Part shown: piece after piece, positions 1 through 6,356 of the stretch
How positions within the stretch are numbered: the first letter of the stretch is position 1
How the letters are laid out: every line of letters begins with the position of its first letter
Origin: Azonexus sp.
Lineage (GTDB): Bacteria > Pseudomonadota > Gammaproteobacteria > Burkholderiales > Rhodocyclaceae
Assembly (NCBI GenBank): GCA_030697085.1
Contig: JAUYQT010000431.1
Span: 1-7,946, forward strand
Reading direction: 5' to 3'
DNA length: 7,946 bases
Made by a program: the position numbers and the translations under genes
Notes under the pieces: generated by a model
What the model saw: only the letters and a program-made list of their open reading frames with translations
Database searches by the model: none
What the model was told of the DNA's origin: nothing

Positions 1-1218
1 GTGCTTGCCGATGGTGCTGATGAACTGAAAATTCGCCTTGAGGCGGATGCCGCTAGCGGTGTCAAAATTGCCAAAATTCTGACTTTCAAGCGCAATTCGT
101 ATCTGGTTGATGTCGCTTGGGAAATTACCAATGGCAGCGACAAAGCGCTCGCCCCGCATGCTTACTTCCAGCTGCAGCGCAATGACGCTGCGCCGGAAGG
201 GGAAAGCATGATGGTTTCCACCTTTACCGGGCCAGCCGTTTTTACCGATGCCGAGAAGTACCAGAAAATTGCCTTTGGCGACATCGCGAGCGGAAGTGCC
301 AAGTTTGCCAAGACGGCCGACAATGGCTGGCTGGCGATGGTGCAGCATTATTTTGTTTCAGCCTGGGTGCCCAAAGGCAACACGCCGCGTGAGTTTTACA
401 TGCGCAAGCAGGAAGGCAGCAATAACTTCCAGGCTGGCCTGATTATTCCGGTGGCTGAAATTGCACCGGGTAGCAAGAGTGAAACGTCAGTCAGTCTTTA
501 CGCCGGACCGCAGGAACAGGCAGCGTTAAAAGCCTTGTCGCCAGGGCTTGATCTGGTTGTCGATTACGGCTTTTTAACGGTTGTGGCAGCGCCAATTTTC
601 TGGGCCTTGCAGGCGATTCACAACTTGGTGGGCAACTGGGGTTGGGCGATTATTGTACTGACCGTCATCCTGAAGGGTATTTTCTTCCCGCTCTCGGCCG
701 CCTCCTACAAGTCGATGGCCAAGATGAAGTTGCTGACACCGCGTCTGACGCAGTTGAAGGAACGTTTTGGTGATGACAAACAGCGTCTGAATCAGGAAAT
801 GATGAAGATGTACCAGACCGAAAAGGTCAATCCACTTGGTGGTTGTTTGCCAATTCTGGTGCAGATTCCGGTCTTCATTGCGCTGTATTGGGTGCTGCTC
901 GGTGCTGTCGAAATGCGTGATGCACCCTGGATGTTATGGATTCACGATCTGGCCTCGCCGGATCCTTATTTCATTCTGCCAGTCATCATGATCATTTCAA
1001 TGTTCATTCAGACCAAGCTCAACCCGACGCCTCCGGACCCGATTCAGGCCAAGGTGATGATGGCCATGCCCCTGATTTTCGGTGTCATGTTCCTCTGGTT
1101 CCCGGCCGGTCTGGTGCTCTACTGGGTGGTCAACAACATTCTCTCCATCGCCCAGCAATGGCAGATTACCCGGATGATCGAATCTGCTGGCAAGGCCGCC
1201 AACGACGCCAAGGCTTAA
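1..1218 (+). CDS. yidC: Membrane protein insertase YidC, C-terminal three quarters (5' end outside window)
   Basis: YidC inserts and folds inner-membrane proteins, alone or with SecYEG. The visible 405 residues start inside the periplasmic P1 domain (about residues 1-180, beta-rich, no membrane segment). They continue into the conserved insertase core of five helices: about 185-210, 214-234, 277-300, 320-340 and 350-380. Family landmarks are the cytoplasmic hairpin with 'YKSMAKMKLLTP' and 'DDKQRLNQEMMKMY', the 'EKVNPLGGCLPILVQIP' segment, and 'FLWFPAGLVLYWVVNN' in the last helix. The groove residue that is Arg in E. coli ('VRGIMYP') is Lys225 of this fragment ('LKGIFFP'), so the positive charge is kept. 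The GTG at base 1 is internal and not a start; roughly 140 N-terminal residues are missing compared with typical proteobacterial YidC. mnmE follows after 3 bases, the usual order of the rpmH-rnpA-yidD-yidC-mnmE cluster. Confidence 0.97.
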   Translation: MLADGADELKIRLEADAASGVKIAKILTFKRNSYLVDVAWEITNGSDKALAPHAYFQLQRNDAAPEGESMMVSTFTGPAVFTDAEKYQKIAFGDIASGSAKFAKTADNGWLAMVQHYFVSAWVPKGNTPREFYMRKQEGSNNFQAGLIIPVAEIAPGSKSETSVSLYAGPQEQAALKALSPGLDLVVDYGFLTVVAAPIFWALQAIHNLVGNWGWAIIVLTVILKGIFFPLSAASYKSMAKMKLLTPRLTQLKERFGDDKQRLNQEMMKMYQTEKVNPLGGCLPILVQIPVFIALYWVLLGAVEMRDAPWMLWIHDLASPDPYFILPVIMIISMFIQTKLNPTPPDPIQAKVMMAMPLIFGVMFLWFPAGLVLYWVVNNILSIAQQWQITRMIESAGKAANDAKA

Positions 1219-1221
1219 GGT

Positions 1222-2568
1222 GTGAAATCTGACACCATTGCCGCCATCGCCACGGCCCCCGGTCGTGGCGGGGTTGGCGTCATCCGGGTTTCGGGCAGCA
1301 ATTTGCTGCCCTTTTCTTTGGCCCTGACGGGAAAGACACCCCAGCCACGCTACGCCACACTAGCTGATTTCATGGCAGCCGATGGCAGCAGTATCGACAG
1401 TGGCTTGTTGCTTTATTTCCCGGATCCCCATTCTTTCACCGGCGAAGATGTCCTTGAACTACAGGGCCATGGCGGGCCGGTTGTCATGCAGATGTTGCTT
1501 GCCCGTTGCCTTGACCTTGGCGCCCGGCTGGCTGAACCCGGCGAATTTAGCCGACGTGCCTTTCTCAACGGCAAAATCGACCTGACGCAAGCCGAAGCAG
1601 TCGCCGATCTGATCGATGCCGCGACAACCAGTGCCGCCCGTTCAGCCGTACGTTCGTTGCAGGGTGAATTTTCCAAAGCCATTCACCGTCTGACGGATGA
1701 GTTGATCAACCTGCGCATGCTGGTTGAAGCCACGCTGGATTTTCCTGAAGAAGACATTGATTTTCTTAAAGCCGCCAATGCTTTTGGCCGGCTCGAAACG
1801 CTGCAATACCAACTTGCAGAAATTTTTGACCGGGCAGGGCAGGGCAAACTCCTTCAATCGGGCCTTCACGTCGTGCTGGCGGGACAACCGAATGTTGGCA
1901 AGTCCTCTCTCCTCAACCGATTGGCTGGAGACGATCTGGCGATCGTTACGCCAATCGCCGGGACAACGCGCGATGCGCTGCGGTCAACCATACAAATTGA
2001 AGGAATTCCACTTCATATCATCGACACTGCCGGGCTGCGTGAAACCGAAGATGAAGTTGAAAAAATTGGCATTGAACGCAGCTGGCAGGAAATTGAACGG
2101 GCCGATGTTGTTTTGCTACTGGTCGATGCCCGTTCAGGGGTCACAAACGCCGATCAGGAAATTCTCTCCCGCCTGCCAGCGCGCCTTAAACGAATCACGA
2201 TTTACAACAAGATCGACCTCAGCGGCAAGCCATCCGAGCGTCACAACGAAACAGATACAACAGCCATCTCGCTCTCAGCCCGCTCCGGCGAAGGTATTGA
2301 GCTACTGCGCCAGGAGTTGTTGCAGATTGCCGGTTGGCATCAGGCCGAAGATGTTTTCATTGCCCGCGAACGTCACATTCGGGCTTTATCAAAAGCCCAG
2401 GAACATATCGCTACCGCTAAAAATGTGGTTGAAAGCCCTTTGCCTGCGCTCGAACTATTTGCCGAAGAACTCCGGCTAACCCAACAATCCCTCGGTGAAA
2501 TTACCGGTGAATTTACGGCTGATGACTTATTAGGTGTCATATTTAGCCGGTTTTGCATCGGAAAATAG
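1222..2568 (+). CDS. mnmE: tRNA uridine-5-carboxymethylaminomethyl(34) synthesis GTPase MnmE
   Basis: MnmE (TrmE) works with MnmG to install the (carboxymethyl)aminomethyl group on the wobble uridine U34 of tRNAs. The 448-residue product is complete and of normal family length. The N-terminal tetrahydrofolate-binding domain starts '[22 protein letters not shown]'-like (about residues 4-25). The G domain is inserted in the helical domain, with P-loop GQPNVGKS (221-228), the GTTRD switch segment, DTAGL (268-272) and NKID (329-332). The protein ends in the family signature FCIGK, whose cysteine (residue 445) is conserved for modification activity. The GTG start at 1222 is chosen because it places the conserved N terminus correctly and has an AAGG ribosome site (1210-1213) overlapping the end of yidC, so the two are probably co-transcribed. 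Its partner gene mnmG, often the next gene in relatives, is not in the window. Confidence 0.97.
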   Translation: MKSDTIAAIATAPGRGGVGVIRVSGSNLLPFSLALTGKTPQPRYATLADFMAADGSSIDSGLLLYFPDPHSFTGEDVLELQGHGGPVVMQMLLARCLDLGARLAEPGEFSRRAFLNGKIDLTQAEAVADLIDAATTSAARSAVRSLQGEFSKAIHRLTDELINLRMLVEATLDFPEEDIDFLKAANAFGRLETLQYQLAEIFDRAGQGKLLQSGLHVVLAGQPNVGKSSLLNRLAGDDLAIVTPIAGTTRDALRSTIQIEGIPLHIIDTAGLRETEDEVEKIGIERSWQEIERADVVLLLVDARSGVTNADQEILSRLPARLKRITIYNKIDLSGKPSERHNETDTTAISLSARSGEGIELLRQELLQIAGWHQAEDVFIARERHIRALSKAQEHIATAKNVVESPLPALELFAEELRLTQQSLGEITGEFTADDLLGVIFSRFCIGK

Positions 2569-2602
2569 GTTTATTTCCATTATTTTCATGTCCTTCCAGG
2601 GC

Positions 2603-2611
2603 TGTTGATAA
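2603..2611 (-). promoter_or_regulatory. Probable DnaA box (TTATCAACA)
   Basis: The minus strand reads TTATCAACA, one base away from the consensus TTATCCACA. It faces the opposite way to the perfect box 150 bases downstream. A weaker candidate (2615-2623) lies directly beside it, giving a small cluster right after the mnmE stop codon. Confidence 0.5.
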
Positions 2612-2761
2612 AGTTGTGAATATCCTAAGGGCGCTTTGGGGGTAAAGCACAAAATTATCCCCGACGCCAAAACTGTCCACTTTTCACCCACAGCTATTTC
2701 AGAGCTTTCTGCAGAGCCATATTTTGTAAGTAAGCAACTGTAAATAAACAATAATTTTAAG

Positions 2762-2770
2762 TTATCCACA
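2762..2770 (+). promoter_or_regulatory. DnaA box, perfect consensus TTATCCACA
   Basis: The nine bases match the high-affinity DnaA binding site exactly. A short less AT-rich spacer (GAAGTGTTCGG) follows, then an AT-rich tract with TAG-type triplets (for example CAGTAG near 2795-2800). This arrangement resembles a DnaA box beside a DnaA-trio unwinding element, but that reading of the tract is inference. Confidence 0.75.
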
Positions 2771-2880
2771 GAAGTGTTCGGTATATAGTGTTAACAGTAG
2801 TTTTATTTATAGTTCTTATATAAAACCCTAAGACAACCACTTAGCCCCCCAAAACAACATGGGGAATTTTTGATACTGGC

Positions 2881-3141
2881 TTGTTGATACTTGTCCTTGC
2901 TGCTTTCTTTTTTGGCGCAATTGAAACTGTTGTCGATAGTGGTGGGAACCGCCAACGCCTCCTGGCGTTATGCCCGACAAATAAAATGCCGTGGCGCCCT
3001 ATTTTGCCGGCAGTGTTGATGGCGGTGGCCAATGTCAGCGGCTCAATCGGCGGAACCTGGTTGGCGTTAAAGCATGGCAGTACATTTATTCGGCAAGTAT
3101 TTTTGCTGTTGATGGGTGTTCTCATTATTATATATGCATAG
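2881..3141 (+). pseudogene. Remnant of a TauE/SafE (DUF81) family membrane permease, internally deleted
   Basis: The 86-codon frame joins two ends of a TauE/SafE-type permease, a family of about 250 residues that exports or imports sulfite, sulfonates or related anions. Residues 1-20 ('LILVLAAFFFGAIETVVD') match the usual first helix. The normally glycine-rich segment after it is degraded ('DSGGNRQ'), and 'PTNK' matches the conserved 'GTNK'. Immediately after that the sequence jumps to the typical C-terminal helices ('AVLMAVANVSGSIGG', 'ALKHGSTFIRQVF', final helix to residue 86). About 150-170 middle residues are missing. The frame opens only with a TTG and has no convincing ribosome site. 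An ATG at 2859 is in another frame and stops after four codons. I read this as a decaying gene; the family assignment is from recall of conserved segments. Expression of a short peptide cannot be excluded. Confidence 0.7.
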
Positions 3142-3195
3142 CATACCCTGGCAAATTTCTACTAAAATTCAGCCAATTGCAGTCAGGAAACCGTA

Positions 3196-4842
3196 ATGCG
3201 TGTCACGCTTGTTCACCCCGCCGGCTTTAACTTTGTGCCTGGTCAGCCGGATTTCTCTGTGCTAGCCAACCGCATGCCGCCGATCGGTATCATGCAACTG
3301 GCCAGCTGGCTTGATAAGCATCATCATCAAACTGCATTGCACGATTGTCTTGGCCCTTATGCGCCACCGACGATTGCTGAGAATGCTGAAATGGTATTGG
3401 CGACTGATCCAGAATTGGTCGGATTTTCTGCCACGACTTCCGGCTTCATGGAGGCTATCGAAATTGCCAGCTATATCCGGCAGCGTCGCCCGGAAATCAA
3501 GATTGTTTTTGGCAATGTTCATGTCTCTTCGCTTGGCGCACCCGTTCTTGAAGAATTTCCCGAGATTGACTATCTGGTGATCGGCGAGGGAGAAGGGGCG
3601 TTGCTCAATTTGGCTGACGGCAAGGCGCTGCAAGAAATTGGCAACCTGATTTATCGCGACGAGCAGGGAAAAATTATCGTTAATCCGCGCCGTGACCGCA
3701 TTCTTGATCTCGATGAACTGCCGTTCCCGGCTTACGAAAAGCTGGCCGGTTTTCCCCACGCTTACCACCTGCCGCTGTTTGCTTATGAAAAGCGTTACGG
3801 CGCGACGATGATCACCTCGCGCGGCTGTCCTTATACCTGTTCCTTTTGCGACCGCACGGTGTTTGAGCGCCTGTACAAAACGAATTCGGCGCAGTACACC
3901 TACGACCACATGAAGTATTTGCGCGACAACTTCGGGGTTTATCACATCAACATGTACGACGATCTATTCACCGCCAAGAAGCAGCGAGTGATGGATTTGT
4001 GCGATTTGCTGATCGAAAATCCGCTCGGTGTACAGTGGAATTGTGCAATTCGTACCGGCCATACATCGGATGAAATGTTGGCCAAACTCAAGCAAGCCGG
4101 TGCGTTGATGGTTTCGATGGGGATTGAATCGGCTGATCTAGTGATGATGGCGCGCCATAAAGCGGGTGTCACACTTGACGCGGTGCGCGAGACGGTGCAG
4201 CAAATTCACGCGGCCGGCCTGCGAGCCAAAGGTTTGTTCATTTTTGGCATGCCAGGCGAAACGCCGGAAACCGTCAAAACAACCAGTGATTTTATTTTGT
4301 CACTGGAACTTGATGAAATGAACATGACCAAGTTCAGCCCGCTACATGGTGCACCGATCTGGGAAGAATGCGCGAGCAATGTTTCCGGGGATTTCATTGA
4401 AGACTGGCGTCTGATGAACTGCCTCAATTTCGTCTTTTTGCCTAGCGGCTTTGCTTCGCGGGAAGAAATGGATGCACTCTACAACTGGCATGTCAGGCGT
4501 TTTTACGACAGCAAGGGCTACCATCGTCGCTTCGCCAAACGGCTTTGGGCACATCGCTGGAGTTTGTGGCATGTTCTCAAGCATTTGCCTGAAACGATTG
4601 CCGCGGCACGCTATTTCAGTGCCAACAAGGCAGAGTTGGAAAAAGCCAAGCGTGAATTCAAGCTGCATCCACGTCAGCCGGTGGGAATGCAGCCCAGGTT
4701 AAGTGCTGATTTACAGGTTGATAACATCGTTTCGATGTCACCAATCAAAATATCCCGACGCGATGCGATGAAGGCAGTTGTTCAGGCGGATGCCCTGATC
4801 CTCGCTTGTAACGCACCGTCGATATTGCCGGCGGCGCTATAA
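3196..4842 (+). CDS. B12-binding domain radical SAM protein
   Basis: This 548-residue protein has the layout of class B (cobalamin-dependent) radical SAM enzymes. Residues about 1-165 form a Rossmann-like B12-binding domain, with 'VGFSATTSG' near 75, GNVHVS (106-111) and GEGEG (130-134). No DxHxxG motif is seen, as in many class B members. The radical SAM core follows, with the 4Fe-4S ligands Cys211, Cys215 and Cys218 in CPYTCSFC, then YDDLF (254-258), GIES (309-312) and GMPGET (351-356). The C-terminal region (about 390-548) is basic and tryptophan-rich and I cannot assign it. Relatives are mostly methylases of unactivated carbon, but some do other chemistry (BchE cyclase, HpnJ-type hopanoid enzymes), so the substrate is open. 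The ATG has a good ribosome site (AGGA, 3184-3187). It lies 177 bases upstream of the halogenase-like gene on the same strand, so a role in the same pathway is plausible but inferred. Confidence 0.9.
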   Translation: MRVTLVHPAGFNFVPGQPDFSVLANRMPPIGIMQLASWLDKHHHQTALHDCLGPYAPPTIAENAEMVLATDPELVGFSATTSGFMEAIEIASYIRQRRPEIKIVFGNVHVSSLGAPVLEEFPEIDYLVIGEGEGALLNLADGKALQEIGNLIYRDEQGKIIVNPRRDRILDLDELPFPAYEKLAGFPHAYHLPLFAYEKRYGATMITSRGCPYTCSFCDRTVFERLYKTNSAQYTYDHMKYLRDNFGVYHINMYDDLFTAKKQRVMDLCDLLIENPLGVQWNCAIRTGHTSDEMLAKLKQAGALMVSMGIESADLVMMARHKAGVTLDAVRETVQQIHAAGLRAKGLFIFGMPGETPETVKTTSDFILSLELDEMNMTKFSPLHGAPIWEECASNVSGDFIEDWRLMNCLNFVFLPSGFASREEMDALYNWHVRRFYDSKGYHRRFAKRLWAHRWSLWHVLKHLPETIAAARYFSANKAELEKAKREFKLHPRQPVGMQPRLSADLQVDNIVSMSPIKISRRDAMKAVVQADALILACNAPSILPAAL

Positions 4843-5018
4843 TCCTCGCCCCTGGGAAATAATGATGAATAGAAAAGAGATTTTTGACTGTTTTTCTTGG
4901 TTGACCGCGGCGTTTGCCTTGTTCATCCGATCAGCCCGTAAAGCCTGATAAGGCGCTGGCCACCGTGACCTATAACAATAAATTTTTGCGACGATAGAAA
5001 ATTGATAGGGATAGGCCG
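4843..5018 (+). other. Spacer between radical SAM and halogenase-like genes, possible promoter
   Basis: This 176-base gap separates the radical SAM gene from the tightly overlapped genes downstream, so a promoter for the latter may lie here. A perfect -10 hexamer TATAAT (4838-4843) overlaps the radical SAM stop codon, and TATAAC lies at 4971-4976. Neither has a recognisable -35 at 16-18 bases, so both are weak calls. The halogenase-like gene's ribosome site (AGGG, 5007-5010) lies 8 bases before its ATG. No convincing rho-independent terminator is seen. Confidence 0.3.
4862..4948 (+). CDS. Possible 28-residue peptide (low confidence)
   Basis: Two ATGs in tandem (4862 and 4865) open a short frame that begins MMNRKEIFDCF, has a small hydrophobic middle (residues about 10-22) and ends in basic residues (RSARKA). 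A GGGA ribosome-like site (4854-4857) is 7 bases before the second ATG. A TATAAT (4838-4843) lies just upstream, so a short transcript or leader peptide for the downstream pigment genes is conceivable. No homology is recognised and a frame this short occurs easily by chance. Confidence 0.2.
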   Translation: MMNRKEIFDCFSWLTAAFALFIRSARKA

Positions 5019-6356
5019 ATGGAACAACAAAACTCAGGGGAAATACAGCAGGAATGCGATGTTTTGGTGATCGGCGGTGGCCCGGCCGGAACAACGATTG
5101 CGCCGTTGCTGGTGGAAAAAGGATATCGCGTTGTCTTGCTGGAACGAGCTCGTCACCCGCGCTTCCACGTTGGCGAATCCCTGTTGCCGGCGAATATGCC
5201 GCTTTTTGAGCGCTTGGGTATTGCTGCCGAAATCAAAGCCATTGGCATGGAAAAATGGGGCGCTGAATTTGTTTCGATGCAGCATGGCATGGCGCAAAGT
5301 TTTCAATTTTCCGAAGCCTGGGATAAATCCCAGCCTTATGCCTACCAGGTGAAACGGGCTGAATTTGACGAAATTCTGATCCGCAACGCCGAGGAAAAGG
5401 GCGTTGAGGTGCATGAAAACTGCAAGGCAAAGGCGATTGATTTTCTGCCCGACCATAGTGGCGCAGTGATTCGCGCCACCCATGACGATGGCCGCGAACA
5501 GGTCTGGAAAGCCCGTTTCGTGGTCGATGCTTCGGGCCGCGATACTTTTTTGGCGAATCGTTTCCAGATCAAGCACCGCAACCCAAAGCACAACAGTTCG
5601 GCCATTTATGGTCATTTTTCCGGCGCTATTCGGCATCAAGGGCAGGCCGCGGGCAATATCAGTATTTTTTGGTTTGAACATGGCTGGTTCTGGTTCATTC
5701 CGATGCAGGGCGATGTCACCAGTATTGGCATGGTGACCTGGCCGTATTACATGAAGACCAAAGGCCAGCGCAGCATTGAACAGTTTTTACACGATGGCAT
5801 AGCGCTTTGCCCACCACTCGCCGAGCGTTTGAAAATGGCAACGCGGGTCAATGAAGTTGAGGCCACCGGTAATTTTTCCTATGTTTCAGAGCGCAACCAC
5901 GGCGCCAACTATCTTTTGCTTGGCGATGCCTACGCCTTCATCGACCCGGTATTTTCATCCGGCGTGCTGCTTGCCATGAATAGCGGGGTAATTGGTGCAG
6001 AGGCAATTCATACCTGCCTGAGCAAACCGGCCGAAGCGCCGGCTGCGCTAAAGCGATTTGATGCCTTGATGCAGCACGGTCCGAAGGAATTTTCGTGGTT
6101 CATCTACCGTGTCACCAACCCGATCATGCGTGATTTTTTCATGTATCCCAAAAACATCTTCCGGGTGAAAGAAGCGTTGCTCTCCGTGCTGGCGGGCGAT
6201 ATTTTCGGCAAAACGCCAATCTGGCGCTCGGTCTGGATGTTCAAGCTGCTTTACTACATCGCCAATATCGTTCAGCCAAGGCGTGCCTTTATCGGCTGGA
6301 AACGGCGTCGTTTCAATATTCGTCGGGTTGATGATCCGGCGATGAACGGTGTGTAG
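5019..6356 (+). CDS. FAD-dependent halogenase-like oxidoreductase (XanB1-like) of an aryl polyene cluster
   Basis: This 445-residue flavoprotein belongs to the tryptophan-halogenase-like branch of the p-hydroxybenzoate hydroxylase fold. The N terminus has the FAD dinucleotide motif GGGPAG (19-24) followed by a basic 'ERARHPRFHVGESLLP' segment (GESLLP 52-57). The second FAD motif is GDAYAFIDPVFSSG (302-315). Two halogenase hallmarks are present: a lysine in EKWGAEF (Lys79), at the place of the lysine that handles hypohalous acid, and WFWFIP (223-228), matching WxWxIP. It could therefore chlorinate or brominate an aryl or polyene substrate. Xanthomonas xanthomonadins are brominated and their pig locus encodes a similar protein. 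However, related proteins in clusters for non-halogenated aryl polyenes mean that hydroxylation or a structural role remains possible. Its TAG stop shares one base with the GTG of the chorismatase gene. The ATG at 5019 has AGGG 8 bases upstream. Confidence 0.88.
   Translation: MEQQNSGEIQQECDVLVIGGGPAGTTIAPLLVEKGYRVVLLERARHPRFHVGESLLPANMPLFERLGIAAEIKAIGMEKWGAEFVSMQHGMAQSFQFSEAWDKSQPYAYQVKRAEFDEILIRNAEEKGVEVHENCKAKAIDFLPDHSGAVIRATHDDGREQVWKARFVVDASGRDTFLANRFQIKHRNPKHNSSAIYGHFSGAIRHQGQAAGNISIFWFEHGWFWFIPMQGDVTSIGMVTWPYYMKTKGQRSIEQFLHDGIALCPPLAERLKMATRVNEVEATGNFSYVSERNHGANYLLLGDAYAFIDPVFSSGVLLAMNSGVIGAEAIHTCLSKPAEAPAALKRFDALMQHGPKEFSWFIYRVTNPIMRDFFMYPKNIFRVKEALLSVLAGDIFGKTPIWRSVWMFKLLYYIANIVQPRRAFIGWKRRRFNIRRVDDPAMNGV

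Larger units (their letters stand above)
2569..2880. other. Gene-free AT-rich region with DnaA boxes; oriC-like
   Basis: No coding sequence is supported in these 312 bases. The stretch holds a perfect DnaA box (TTATCCACA, 2762-2770) and a close variant on the other strand (2603-2611). Weaker matches include TGTGAATAT (2615-2623, minus-strand reading ATATTCACA) and TTATCCCCG (2655-2663). Just after the perfect box comes a tract rich in A and T (about 2780-2826, including TATATAG, TTTTATTTATAG and TTATATAAAA) that could be a duplex-unwinding element. Some betaproteobacteria carry origin-type DnaA-box regions around the mnmE/mnmG junction, which fits the position. The alternative is a DnaA-regulated promoter region for a gene that once followed mnmE. 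The sequence alone cannot show that replication starts here; dnaA and dnaN are not visible. Confidence 0.6.

Noticed and set aside
1724..2479. Plus-strand frame of 251 codons inside mnmE
   Set aside because: Out-of-frame shadow of the MnmE G domain; all family motifs are in the mnmE frame.
2859..2873. ATG that might be the start of a lost mnmG
   Set aside because: The frame ends after four codons and the following bases do not encode the conserved MnmG FAD-binding start, so there is nothing to support a remnant.
2954..2969. Hairpin AACGCC-TCCT-GGCGTT, possible terminator
   Set aside because: The stem is perfect but only 6 bp, there is no T-tract after it, and it lies within the permease remnant.
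3109..3136. Promoter-like TTGATG-16-TATATG before the radical SAM gene
   Set aside because: The -10 matches only four of six positions and the region is AT-rich remnant sequence; an alternative TAAAAT (3163-3168) has no -35, so no promoter can be chosen.
3262..3945. Long open frame on the minus strand, 227 codons
   Set aside because: It lies fully inside the radical SAM gene, whose motifs are unmistakable; the antisense frame shows no recognisable domain and is a codon-bias shadow.
4942..4954. Short hairpin GCCT-GATA-AGGC before the halogenase-like gene
   Set aside because: A four-base-pair stem without a T-tract is too weak to call a terminator or attenuator.
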